Below are positions 42,480-51,415 of a DNA stretch of 64,000 bases, in pieces. Each line of letters starts with the position of its first letter. Position 1 is the stretch's first letter. The stretch is from Sulfitobacter sp. (GTDB taxonomy: Bacteria > Pseudomonadota > Alphaproteobacteria > Rhodobacterales > Rhodobacteraceae). Both the position numbers and the translations under genes were made by a program. The stretch covers positions 62,001 through 126,000 of the forward strand of contig JAQXCD010000031.1 of the NCBI GenBank assembly GCA_029252045.1, in the 5' to 3' direction. A model generated the notes under the pieces. The model made no database searches and was not told the origin of the DNA. It saw nothing but the letters and a program-made list of their open reading frames with translations.

Positions 42480-42992
42480 TTAGGCTGCGATGCGGCTGTC
42501 CAGCACATCACCGATCTGCTTGGCTGCTGCCAGTTCGTCGCCACCGGCAACGGCAGATACTTCGCGGGTCAAACGCTCAAGTGCTGCTTCGTACAACTGA
42601 CGCTCTGAATAGGACTGCTCGCGCTGGTCGTCCGTGCGGTGCAGGTCGCGCACAACTTCCGCGATGGCGATCAGATCACCGGAGTTGATCTTTTGCTCGT
42701 ATTCCTGCGCGCGACGCGACCACATGGCACGTTTCACTTTGGCTTTACCCTTGAGGGTCTTCATCGCATGGGTGATCACGTCAGGCGAGCTGAGCGCGCG
42801 CATGCCGATCTCGGTCGCCTTGTGTGTTGGTACACGCAGGGTCATCTTGTCTTTCTCGAAGGCAATCACGAACAGCTCCAGTGTGATGCCTGCAACTTCC
42901 TGCTCCTCAACGGAAACAATCTGGCCGACGCCATGTGCCGGATAGACAACAAATTCATTGGGACGGAAATCAAGCTTTTTCGATTTGGTCAT
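42480..42992 (-). CDS. carD: CarD-family RNA polymerase-binding regulator
   Basis: A 170-residue protein with an N-terminal Tudor-like RNA polymerase interaction domain (PNEFVVYPAHGVGQIVSVEEQEVAG) and a helical DNA-binding C-terminal domain containing the conserved Trp of KRAMWSRRAQEYEQKI. CarD stabilises the open promoter complex, often at rRNA promoters. Start at 42992 (MTKSKKLDF) with AGGAG-like sequence upstream; the in-frame ATG at 43037 is too far. Confidence 0.93.
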   Translation of the reverse strand: MTKSKKLDFRPNEFVVYPAHGVGQIVSVEEQEVAGITLELFVIAFEKDKMTLRVPTHKATEIGMRALSSPDVITHAMKTLKGKAKVKRAMWSRRAQEYEQKINSGDLIAIAEVVRDLHRTDDQREQSYSERQLYEAALERLTREVSAVAGGDELAAAKQIGDVLDSRIAA

Positions 42993-43161
42993 ACTCTTCA
43001 GGCTCCTATAGTGGTGCATCCCCGCGGGGCAGCACACAACACACGCAAATCTTGCAGGCCGTAGCCCGCTTGATTCACGCTCATATTTGAATGGTCAGTT
43101 GCGCCGCGGCAGAACGGCGTCTTTATGTGCAATTCTCATATTCATCACAGGTAGTATAACA

Positions 43162-43187
43162 CAAAAATACCACCCGTTAAAGGGTGG
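43162..43187 (-). terminator. Terminator of fdxA
   Basis: Read leftward, CCACCC pairs with GGGTGG around TTTAAC and is followed by TATTTTTGTG. It lies about 70 bases past the ferredoxin stop codon. Confidence 0.75.
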
Positions 43188-43257
43188 CAGATTCTCAAGC
43201 CAGCAACGGATCGCGGGCAAATACCGACGTCATTGGACGAATCACTCCCAGTGTGAT

Positions 43258-43593
43258 TCAGCCGCCCTCGCCGGGGGCCTCGGAGAACAAATCCATCTTT
43301 CCGGGCTTGCCATCCATTTCCTCGGCTGTGGGCAACTGATCTTTCTTGGTGATGATCACCGGCCACAGCTCGGAGTACTTGCGGTTGAACTCGACCCACT
43401 TTTCCATGTCCGGCTCAGTGTCGGGGCGGATCGCGTCAGCAGGGCACTCAGGCTCACACACACCACAATCGATGCATTCATCGGGATGGATCACCAGCAT
43501 ATTTTCGCCTTCATAGAAACAATCCACGGGGCATACCTCTACGCAGTCTGTGTATTTGCAGGCGATGCAGGCGTCGTTCACGATATAGGTCAT
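43258..43593 (-). CDS. fdxA: 7Fe-8S ferredoxin (FdxA)
   Basis: A 111-residue ferredoxin. The first cluster region, [18 protein letters not shown], has the extra spacing of a [3Fe-4S] site, and the second, [16 protein letters not shown], binds [4Fe-4S]. The C-terminal extension ([16 protein letters not shown]) is typical of the Azotobacter FdI-like FdxA group. It is a soluble low-potential electron carrier. It sits alone upstream of carD on the same strand with its own terminator. Confidence 0.95.
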   Translation of the reverse strand: MTYIVNDACIACKYTDCVEVCPVDCFYEGENMLVIHPDECIDCGVCEPECPADAIRPDTEPDMEKWVEFNRKYSELWPVIITKKDQLPTAEEMDGKPGKMDLFSEAPGEGG

Positions 43594-43647
43594 GGGGGAA
43601 TGTCTCTGTCTAGGCGGGTTGACCTCTAGCTAGTTCAGGAGCCTAGA

Positions 43648-44037
43648 TCATTCAAGATGGCGCGCCTTAGAAAGATCAAGCTGGCGGCGGTCGCGTTTGG
43701 TTGGACGACCCTTTCCTTCAAACGCAGGATTTTCCGGAACAAAGTCCCGCTCTTTCCGCTCTGGCGGGGCCATATCGGTATAGAGGGCCTGTGCTTCGGG
43801 GGCCGGACCGCGCCGCACACCACATGCCTCGACCTTGATCACACGAATATAATCGTCCTTTGCAAAGGTCAGGACGTCACCCACGGTGACAGTCGCGCTG
43901 CGCTTTGACGCAGGAGTGCCGTTGATGCGCACCGCCCCTCCGGCGACAATACTTGCCGCCAGAGTGCGTGTTTTAAAGAACCGCGCGAACCACAGCCACT
44001 TGTCGAGGCGTAGCTTCTGCGCAGCGCTGTCGCTCAC
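43648..44037 (-). CDS. hslR: S4-domain RNA-binding protein (Hsp15/HslR-like)
   Basis: A 129-residue basic protein with an N-terminal S4 domain (LRLDKWLWFARFFKTRTLA..INGTPASKRSATVTVGDVL). Hsp15 binds stalled 50S subunits carrying peptidyl-tRNA during heat stress. The C terminus is Lys/Arg-rich. It starts with GTG at 44037 overlapping the helicase stop codon (GTGA), so it is translated together with it. Confidence 0.87.
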   Translation of the reverse strand: MSDSAAQKLRLDKWLWFARFFKTRTLAASIVAGGAVRINGTPASKRSATVTVGDVLTFAKDDYIRVIKVEACGVRRGPAPEAQALYTDMAPPERKERDFVPENPAFEGKGRPTKRDRRQLDLSKARHLE

Positions 44038-46793
44038 TTGTCAGTTTTGAGGCCCATAAGAGCCGCCGCAAACGGGTTATCCGGATCGATTTTCTTTTCC
44101 GGCTTGGGTGGACGCGCCGAGAAGTTCTGGCTGCGCGCAGGTTTGCCCCCATCGCGTGCAGGTTTCCCCTTGCCGCGCGGCGCAGGTTTGCCTTTGCCCT
44201 TTGGACGCTCACCGCCTGCAGCAGGCTGACGGCGTGGCGCGCGGGCCCATGTGAAGGTATAGAACGCCTCCATCTCGACCTCAGCTGCGGGAGCAACCTC
44301 GGCTTCGGTTGCCTCTACCGGCTCTTGAGCTTCAGCTTCAACAACTGCCGCCGCTTCTTGCGTGGCTTCGACTGCTGGTACAGCCGCATCTTCCACGGCA
44401 GGTGCAACGGCCTTCACCTTTGGCCGTGAACCGGCCTCGGCGTTATAGCCCAGACCCTTCATCAGATCGGCAAACTGTTCCAACGTGGTGCCGGAGATCG
44501 ACAGCATATCGGCTTTCGCCTCAAACCCGCCACGCGAATCCTCGCCACGCAGCATGTCCGCCAGACGCTCAAGCATATCGATGCGGATCGCACGGTTGCC
44601 CGCATTGCGGTAGCCCGCCATAGTGTCGGAACCCGCAGGAGCGCTGGCATCAACGGGAATCGTAACCAAACCCGGAGGGGGCGATTCGGGGAACTCGGTG
44701 AGCCCCTTGGTCAGCGACCAGAGCACCAGACGCAAACGCGTCGGCGCGGGCTTGAGCAGCAACGGCAGGAAGATTGTGAACTGCCCGAACCGGATACCGT
44801 GCTTGCGCAATGCGCCGCGTGCGTCCTGATCCAATGCCTTCACTTCTTCCGCGATATCGGAACGTGACAGCACGCCAAAGCCTTCAACCAAACGGAAAGC
44901 AAAGCCGCGTGCCAGACCGGCCAGGGCTTCGTCTTTTTGCAAGGCAATCAGCGGCTCGAACAATGCAGCAATCTTGCGATCGATGAAATGCTGCAAGCGG
45001 CGTTGCACCTTCTGGGCAACCTCCGGACCTGCCACATCATCCACAAATACTTCAACTTGCGGCTTCAGGCCGTCGGAACCTGCAACCAGTTTACCAACAG
45101 CCGAGCTGCCCCACATCAGGCCGCCCTGCTCGGTGAAGTCAATTTCTGTGTCCGGCGCGTTATAAAAACGATCCGCCCGCAAATGGAACTGTGGTGCCAG
45201 CGCCTGCAAGGCTGCTGTCTTGATCGTTTTTGTTTCGGCCGTTCCGGCCCCTTTGTCAGCGCGGAAACGGAAACCGTCCAGCTTGCCTACAAATTCGCCT
45301 TCAACGGTTACTTCACCGGTATCGCTATTAACTTCGGCCACCATGGCTTCCTTCTGTCCTAGCCGGCGCAACAGTACAGAGGTACGCCGATCTACAAATC
45401 TTTGGGTCAAACGCTCGTGTAGGGCATCCGACAGTCTGTCTTCTACGACACGCGCTTCGTCGCGCCAATGGCTTTCGTCACTTGTCCAGCCTTTGCGCTG
45501 GGTAACGTAGGTCCATGTGCGGATAAAGGCCAGACGTTTAGACAAGGTATCAATGTCCCCGTCCGTCCGGTCGATCCGGCGGATCTGCTGGGCCAGCCAA
45601 GTATCGGGAATGCTGCCGTATTGATGTAAGTAGTTGAAAATAGTCTCCAGCAGGCTGGCGTGCTCCGCATGGCTGATTCCGCGAAAGTCCGGTATCCGGC
45701 AAACATCCCACAGCAAACGGACCGAAGGGCCGTTAGTACAGCGGGCAAAAATCTCGGCGTCCTGCCCCAAGGCCTTCAACGCGCGCAGGTCATCGGCCTC
45801 ACGCGCTTTGACCAGCCGCTCGTGATCTGGCCCCACCTCAAGCGAGCGGATCAGCGCGTCAATCGTCCCGAACTGTAAATGCGGATTGCGCCAGTTGATT
45901 TTCTGCTGCGGGGTAAAGCGGTGATCCATGATGGCCTGCGCCACTTCGTCGTCCAACGGTGGCGCATCGCCCGTCACGCCAAAGGTGCCGTTCTTCATGC
46001 CGCGCCCTGCCCGCCCTGCAATCTGCGCCAGCTCGTTCGGGGCCAGCTCGCGCATGCGCCGCCCGTCAAACTTGGTCAGGCTGCTAAAGGCCACATGATC
46101 CACGTCAAGGTTCAGGCCCATGCCGATGGCGTCAGTGGCCACCAGATAGTCCACCTCGCCGTTTTGGTACATATCGACCTGTGCGTTGCGTGTACGCGGG
46201 GATAGTGCCCCCATGACCACCGCAGCACCGCCTTTTTGACGGCGGATCAGCTCCGCGATGGCATATACATTTTCAACCGAAAATCCTACAATAGCGCTAC
46301 GCGGACGCATCCGACTTATCTTTTTCTGACCTATGTAGGTCAATTCGGACATCCGGTCACGCTGCAAAAAATCCGCCTCTGGAACCAGCGTGGCAATCGT
46401 CCCCCACATGGTGTCCGAGCCCATAAACAGCGTTTCGTGCAGGCCGCGGGCGCGCAGCAGGCGGTCGGTAAAGACATGGCCCCGCTCCGGATCGGCACAA
46501 AGCTGGATTTCGTCGATGGCGACAAAATCGGCGCCCATCCCTTCGGGCATCGCCTCGACGGTGCACACCCAATACTGCGCACGCGGCGGGACAATCCGTT
46601 CCTCACCGGTGACCAGCGCCACCACGGAAGGTCCACGCGCCTTTACAATCCGGTCATACACCTCGCGCGCCAACAGACGCAGCGGCAGGCCGATGATACC
46701 CGTCCTGTGCCCCAGCATCCGCTCGATTGCATATGTGGTCTTGCCTGTATTGGTCGGGCCCAAAACGGCCACAACCCTGCCCTGCGTTTTCAC
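44034..46793 (-). CDS. SUV3/MgpS-like DEAD/DEAH helicase
   Basis: A 919-residue superfamily 2 RNA helicase read from GTG 46793. Walker A is VLGPTNTGKTTYA at residues 9-21, motif II is AIDEIQLCAD, and the helicase C domain shows the AIGMGLNLD and QIAGRAGRG motifs. After about residue 760 comes an Ala/Glu-rich then Lys/Gly/Pro-rich tail, probably disordered and RNA-binding. It resembles mitochondrial SUV3, which acts in RNA turnover. Alphaproteobacterial homologues are often followed by the S4-domain gene, as here. Substrate is not known. Confidence 0.88.
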   Translation of the reverse strand: MKTQGRVVAVLGPTNTGKTTYAIERMLGHRTGIIGLPLRLLAREVYDRIVKARGPSVVALVTGEERIVPPRAQYWVCTVEAMPEGMGADFVAIDEIQLCADPERGHVFTDRLLRARGLHETLFMGSDTMWGTIATLVPEADFLQRDRMSELTYIGQKKISRMRPRSAIVGFSVENVYAIAELIRRQKGGAAVVMGALSPRTRNAQVDMYQNGEVDYLVATDAIGMGLNLDVDHVAFSSLTKFDGRRMRELAPNELAQIAGRAGRGMKNGTFGVTGDAPPLDDEVAQAIMDHRFTPQQKINWRNPHLQFGTIDALIRSLEVGPDHERLVKAREADDLRALKALGQDAEIFARCTNGPSVRLLWDVCRIPDFRGISHAEHASLLETIFNYLHQYGSIPDTWLAQQIRRIDRTDGDIDTLSKRLAFIRTWTYVTQRKGWTSDESHWRDEARVVEDRLSDALHERLTQRFVDRRTSVLLRRLGQKEAMVAEVNSDTGEVTVEGEFVGKLDGFRFRADKGAGTAETKTIKTAALQALAPQFHLRADRFYNAPDTEIDFTEQGGLMWGSSAVGKLVAGSDGLKPQVEVFVDDVAGPEVAQKVQRRLQHFIDRKIAALFEPLIALQKDEALAGLARGFAFRLVEGFGVLSRSDIAEEVKALDQDARGALRKHGIRFGQFTIFLPLLLKPAPTRLRLVLWSLTKGLTEFPESPPPGLVTIPVDASAPAGSDTMAGYRNAGNRAIRIDMLERLADMLRGEDSRGGFEAKADMLSISGTTLEQFADLMKGLGYNAEAGSRPKVKAVAPAVEDAAVPAVEATQEAAAVVEAEAQEPVEATEAEVAPAAEVEMEAFYTFTWARAPRRQPAAGGERPKGKGKPAPRGKGKPARDGGKPARSQNFSARPPKPEKKIDPDNPFAAALMGLKTDK

Positions 46794-46811
46794 CGCACTA
46801 TCCTGACTTGA

Positions 46812-47369
46812 TCAGAGGGTACGCCCAATTCCTTCGGTCTTGAGCTGTTCAAGAGCCTTCTCGGCACTCTCATGATGCGGGTTTAACGCCAGTACACGGC
46901 GGTAAAGATCTGCGGCTTTCCGGCTGTTGCCCAGTTCTTCGACCAGCACCCCCAGACCGAATATAGCATTAAAATTATTAGGGTTTAGCGCCAGCGTCTT
47001 TTCCAGATCGGCAAGAGCCGGACCATAGAGATCAGCGCGGTAATACGCCGTCGCACGCGCATGATAGCCTTCGGCAAAATCCGGCGCGTGGTCCGTCAAG
47101 GCAGTAAAGTGATCAATGGCGGCGACAAAATCGCCCTTTGCCATAGCATCGCGCCCGCGTTTGAGCAGCAGATCCATCGCGGGTGATCCCGTGCGCGACC
47201 ATTCCCGCTCCACATCCCGTTCGGCGCTCTTTGCCGCCTCGGCGGGTGCAGCGCGCAACGTTTCCAACAACGTATCAATCCGCTCCTGCGCAAACGCAGG
47301 GTTGCAGAGCAACACAGCGACACCAACTGCCGCAACGGTATGTTTGAGGTTGACGATGTTTCTAAGCAT
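46812..47369 (-). CDS. Exported TPR-repeat protein
   Basis: A 185-residue protein with a signal peptide (cleavage after AFA), then at least three tetratricopeptide repeats between residues 75 and 180, including FAEGYHARATAYYRADLYGPALADLEKTL. TPRs mediate protein contacts, so it is probably a periplasmic scaffold or assembly factor. It lies 18 bases upstream of the helicase gene on the same strand. No specific partner is evident. Confidence 0.82.
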   Translation of the reverse strand: MLRNIVNLKHTVAAVGVAVLLCNPAFAQERIDTLLETLRAAPAEAAKSAERDVEREWSRTGSPAMDLLLKRGRDAMAKGDFVAAIDHFTALTDHAPDFAEGYHARATAYYRADLYGPALADLEKTLALNPNNFNAIFGLGVLVEELGNSRKAADLYRRVLALNPHHESAEKALEQLKTEGIGRTL

Positions 47370-47444
47370 AACAGAAGTTAATGTAACAGGTGCCGGACCG
47401 ATTTCCAGAGATGTCAGGCACCATTTGCCAAAAAAGGGCTAAAT

Positions 47445-47735
47445 ATGAGCGATGTAATCAATGAAGCGGTGAAAGTACTGTCCGAAAAGATGTCCGGCGT
47501 CGACATCGGCGGCACGGTCAAGTTCGACATCGAAGGCGAAGGCTGTGTAATGGTCGACGACAGCGGCGTGCGCGCAGGCGATGACGACGCGGACGTAACG
47601 CTAAGCGCGGACCGCGAGACATTCGAGGGCATGATGACCGGCGACACAAACCCGACATCCGCCTTTATGACCGGCAAATTGAAGGTAGACGGCGATATGG
47701 GCATGGCGATGAAGCTGGCCTCTGCGCTGGCCTGA
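47445..47735 (+). CDS. SCP2 sterol-carrier domain protein
   Basis: A 96-residue protein made of one SCP2 fold: GTVKFDIEGEGCVMVDDSGV, then DADVTLSADRETFEGMMTGDTNPTSAFMTGKLKVDGD. SCP2 proteins bind lipids or acyl-CoA in a hydrophobic cavity. AAGGG precedes the ATG. A lysophospholipase-like hydrolase follows 12 bases after, which hints at a lipid-related unit. Confidence 0.92.
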   Translation: MSDVINEAVKVLSEKMSGVDIGGTVKFDIEGEGCVMVDDSGVRAGDDDADVTLSADRETFEGMMTGDTNPTSAFMTGKLKVDGDMGMAMKLASALA

Positions 47736-47747
47736 CCTTCCAACCCT

Positions 47748-48695
47748 ATGACACTTAATCCCGCCCCTCTTTTCACCGACATACATCCGGGACCAGACCC
47801 CGCGGCGGCCTATTGGGCCGACACATCCGACGGCGTCAGGATCCGCTTGGGCGTTTGGGAGAAAGAAGGCGCGCGGGGCACGGTCCTGATCTTTCCGGGA
47901 CGGACGGAATATATCGAAAAATACGGGGCCACCGCTGCTGAGTTTGCAGCGCGTGGCCTCAGCTCTGTCGCGATTGACTGGCGCGGTCAGGGCCTTGCCG
48001 ACCGGCTGCTGGATGATCCACTGACAGGCCATGTCGAACACTTCCCGGACTACCAGAAAGATGTGGCTACCCTAATGCGTGCAGCACGCACCCTGAACCT
48101 GCCACGTCCCTATTTCCTAGTCGCCCACTCCATGGGGGGCTGCATTGGTCTGCGCGCTGTGATGGAAGGCCTGGCCGTACAGGCCGCCGCCTTTACCGGC
48201 CCGATGTGGGGCATCAACATCGCCCCCCACAGGCGCCTGCCCGCCAAGCTGCTCAGCACCCTGATGCCCCGCATCAACCAGGGCCACCGCCTGCCCGTGG
48301 GCACCACCTCAGAGCCTTATGTAATCACATCACCTTTTGCCGATAACCAACTGACAACAGAAGAAAATATGTACAACATGATGCGTGACCAAATAACCGC
48401 ACATCCTGAATTGAAACTGGGCGGTCCCAGCTACATCTGGCTGCGTGAAGCATTGGCTGAAACCAAACATCTTTCCGAACGCGCCGTGCCCAACCTGCCT
48501 TGCATCACCTATGTCGGCGGCAACGAAAGGATCGTCGATGTGCGCCGCATCCATGCGCGGATGGAAAGCTGGAAAGGCAGCCAGCTGCGGACGGTCGAGG
48601 GCGGCGAGCACGAAGTGCTGATGGAAAAAACCGCGCTGCGCACGCCCATCTATGACGAAATCGCAAGCCTTTTTCTGAACACCACCACCGGCTAG
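47748..48695 (+). CDS. Alpha/beta hydrolase, PldB-like lysophospholipase
   Basis: A 315-residue serine hydrolase. The nucleophile elbow is VAHSMGGCIG (about residue 127), with an oxyanion region in VLIFPGRTEYIEKYG and an Asp/His pair towards the C terminus (RIVDVRRIHARM and EGGEHEVLME). The family includes PldB lysophospholipases and monoacylglycerol lipases. It is probably co-transcribed with the SCP2 gene. The substrate is inferred as a lipid. Confidence 0.85.
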   Translation: MTLNPAPLFTDIHPGPDPAAAYWADTSDGVRIRLGVWEKEGARGTVLIFPGRTEYIEKYGATAAEFAARGLSSVAIDWRGQGLADRLLDDPLTGHVEHFPDYQKDVATLMRAARTLNLPRPYFLVAHSMGGCIGLRAVMEGLAVQAAAFTGPMWGINIAPHRRLPAKLLSTLMPRINQGHRLPVGTTSEPYVITSPFADNQLTTEENMYNMMRDQITAHPELKLGGPSYIWLREALAETKHLSERAVPNLPCITYVGGNERIVDVRRIHARMESWKGSQLRTVEGGEHEVLMEKTALRTPIYDEIASLFLNTTTG

Positions 48696-48732
48696 GGCTG
48701 GCCCCGCCCGCACATCCGCCTAAGTTAGACGG

Positions 48733-49752
48733 ATGAGCCGTGATCCCGTCCTGACATTTACCCCTGCTGGCATCTATTGCCCCGCCGGCGATTTCTATAT
48801 CGATCCATGGCGCCGGGTTGACCGCGCGCTCATCACACATGGCCATTCGGATCATGCACGCTGGGGCATGGGCCACTATCTGGCGACACATGAGGCCCTA
48901 CCCGTCATCCGGCACCGTCTGGGAGATATCAGTGCCGAAGGCATCACCTACGCCGAAGAGCGCATGATTGGCGGGGCCAAGGTATCCTTTCACCCCGCAG
49001 GCCATGTCCCCGGCTCCGCCCAGATCCGCGTTGAGGTCGCGGGTGAGGTCTGGGTCGCGTCCGGTGACTACAAGGTGATCGATGACGGCCTCAGCACTCC
49101 GTTCGAGCCTGTTCGCTGCCATCACTTCATCACCGAGAGCACATTTGGCCTACCTGTGTTTCGCTGGGAGCCGCAGAGCGTGATCGCAGCCCAGATCAAC
49201 GACTGGTGGCGCACCTGTGCCGCACAGGGCAAAACAGCCGTTCTGGGCGCTTATTCGCTGGGCAAGGCGCAGCGCCTGATGTCCATGCTGGACCCCTCCA
49301 TCGGCCCTGTCCTGTGCCACGCAGCCATCGAGAGCACAAATGCAGTCATGCGCGCGCAAGGCATCCGTTTGCCGGACACTGTACTGGCGCATAAAGACAT
49401 CACGGCCAAGACCCATCCGGCCGCAATGGTGATTGCACCGCCATCGGCACTTGGCTCCACATGGACAAAGCGCTTTGGCCCGCAAGAGACAGGATTTGCT
49501 TCCGGCTGGATGGCAATGCGCGGGGTGAGAAGACGCCGCGCTGGGGATCGAGGGTTTGTCATATCCGACCATGCAGACTGGACAGGGCTGCTCTCCGCAA
49601 TCAAGAATACGGGTGCAGAAAATATATATGTAACGCATGGTTACACAGATAACTTCACGCGATACTTGAATGATTCCGACTGGACAGCACAAGTGGTTCC
49701 AACACAGTTCGAAGGTGAAAATCTGGACAGTGCAGGCAGCGAGGGTGAGTGA
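48733..49752 (+). CDS. Ligase-associated DNA exonuclease (metallo-beta-lactamase fold)
   Basis: A 339-residue MBL/beta-CASP-type protein. Metal ligands are in THGHSDHARWG, in HPAGHVPGSAQ and at ISDHADWTGLL; a YVTHGYTD motif lies near the end. Its family is found next to ATP-dependent DNA ligases and is thought to trim DNA ends before ligation. The ligase gene follows three bases after the stop codon, so the two are coupled. The usual third and fourth partners, an Lhr-type helicase and a metallophosphoesterase, are not adjacent here. Confidence 0.9.
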   Translation: MSRDPVLTFTPAGIYCPAGDFYIDPWRRVDRALITHGHSDHARWGMGHYLATHEALPVIRHRLGDISAEGITYAEERMIGGAKVSFHPAGHVPGSAQIRVEVAGEVWVASGDYKVIDDGLSTPFEPVRCHHFITESTFGLPVFRWEPQSVIAAQINDWWRTCAAQGKTAVLGAYSLGKAQRLMSMLDPSIGPVLCHAAIESTNAVMRAQGIRLPDTVLAHKDITAKTHPAAMVIAPPSALGSTWTKRFGPQETGFASGWMAMRGVRRRRAGDRGFVISDHADWTGLLSAIKNTGAENIYVTHGYTDNFTRYLNDSDWTAQVVPTQFEGENLDSAGSEGE

Positions 49753-49754
49753 GC

Positions 49755-51353
49755 ATGAGAGACTTTGCAGCCCTATTTGAAACCATCGACCAGAGTACAA
49801 AAACAACCAATAAGGTCAAAGCATTAGCCAGATACTTCCAAGAAGCTGACCCGCAGGACCGCCTGTGGACCATCGCACTCTTCTCGGGGCGCAGACCAAA
49901 ACGTGCAGTCACAACCGCAAAGCTGCGTGAATGGGGCGCTGAAGCCGCGAGTATCCCGCTCTGGCTGTTTGAGGAATGCTATCCTGTAGTGGGTGATCTG
50001 GCGGAAACCATTGCCCTGATCCTGCCGTCGAACAGCACCACGAATACCGACAGTTTATCATTATGGATTAGAAGCTTACGCAACATGAATAATGTCGAAG
50101 AACCAACGCAAAAAAACTTTATCCTAAACGCATGGGCGCAGCTTGGCGGCACCGAACGCTTTGTCTTCAACAAGTTGATTACGGGCGGCATGCGGGTCGG
50201 GGTGAGCCAGAAGCTGATGACCCGTGCGCTGGCGCAGGCAACGGGCCGCAGCGAAGCAGAACTGGCCCACCGGCTTATGGGCAACTGGCACCCAGACGAC
50301 ACCACATGGCACGAACTGGTAGAAGCAGAAGATGCCAGCGCGGACGCCTCGCGCCCCTATCCCTTCCACCTCGCCCACGCGCTGGAGGACGGGCCGGAGG
50401 GGCTGGATGATCCTGCCAACTGGCGTGCTGAATGGAAATGGGACGGCATCCGTGGCCAGCTGATCCTGCGCGGGGGCACGCATTTTGTCTGGTCGCGCGG
50501 CGAAGAGCTGATGACGGACCGCTTCCCCGAATTGGCCCGCGCCGTGGACGACCTGCCAGACGGTACCGTTCTGGATGGCGAGCTTCTGGTCTGGCGCACG
50601 GCCAAGCCAACACCGGAGAGCTTTAACACCCTCCAACCGCGCATCGGGCGCAAAACAGTACCCAGAAAACTGCTCAAAGACGCACCTGTTGTCCTGCACG
50701 CCTATGACCTGCTGGAGTGGCAAGGAGAGGACATCCGCCACCTGCCTTTTGCCCAGCGCCGAGACCTGCTGGAAACCGCCTGCGCAGGCCTGCCGCCGGA
50801 GGCCGCTGTCAAACTCTCCCCACAGCTCCCCTTCACGGCATTGAATGATCTGCACAGGTACCGTGACCGCGCGCGCAGCGCCCAAGCCGAGGGTCTAATG
50901 CTCAAACGCGCGGACAGCCCCTATCTGGCAGGGCGAAAGAAGGGGGATTGGTGGAAATGGAAGCTCGCCCCGCTGACCATCGACGCCGTCATGATCTATG
51001 CGCAGGCCGGATCAGGCCGTCGCGCCACGCTGTTTACCGATTATACCTTTGCCGTGTGGGACGGCGATGCGCTGGTGACCTTCACCAAAGCCTACTCCGG
51101 ACTGACCGACAAGGAGTTCCGCGAGATTACAGCATGGGTACGCAAAAACACACTACAACGCTTTGGCCCTGTTCGGCAGGTGGCACCCCATCATGTGTTC
51201 GAGATCGCCTTCGAGGGCATTCAAGCCTCCCCACGCCATAAATCAGGCATCGCCCTGCGCTTCCCCCGCATGCTGCGCTGGCGGCACGATAAACCCATGT
51301 CCGAGGCCAACACGCTGGATGATTTGAAGGAATTGCTACGCCTTTACGGCTGA
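49755..51353 (+). CDS. ATP-dependent DNA ligase
   Basis: A 532-residue ligase that seals nicks through a covalent lysine-AMP intermediate. The N-terminal DNA-binding domain covers residues 1-200 (with GGMRVGVSQKLMTRALA). The adenylation site is EWKWDGIRGQ (Lys about residue 223), followed by the nucleotidyltransferase motifs and an OB-fold with WWKWKLAPLTIDAVM. GAGGG lies nine bases before ATG 49755, favouring it over GTG 49749. It probably works with the upstream exonuclease in end repair, in parallel with NAD-dependent LigA. Confidence 0.93.
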   Translation: MRDFAALFETIDQSTKTTNKVKALARYFQEADPQDRLWTIALFSGRRPKRAVTTAKLREWGAEAASIPLWLFEECYPVVGDLAETIALILPSNSTTNTDSLSLWIRSLRNMNNVEEPTQKNFILNAWAQLGGTERFVFNKLITGGMRVGVSQKLMTRALAQATGRSEAELAHRLMGNWHPDDTTWHELVEAEDASADASRPYPFHLAHALEDGPEGLDDPANWRAEWKWDGIRGQLILRGGTHFVWSRGEELMTDRFPELARAVDDLPDGTVLDGELLVWRTAKPTPESFNTLQPRIGRKTVPRKLLKDAPVVLHAYDLLEWQGEDIRHLPFAQRRDLLETACAGLPPEAAVKLSPQLPFTALNDLHRYRDRARSAQAEGLMLKRADSPYLAGRKKGDWWKWKLAPLTIDAVMIYAQAGSGRRATLFTDYTFAVWDGDALVTFTKAYSGLTDKEFREITAWVRKNTLQRFGPVRQVAPHHVFEIAFEGIQASPRHKSGIALRFPRMLRWRHDKPMSEANTLDDLKELLRLYG

Positions 51354-51415
51354 TCACGCCTTGCCCCTTGCAGGCCGCACCCCTACCTATTGGACAAACG
51401 TTCAAAGGATTTCTC

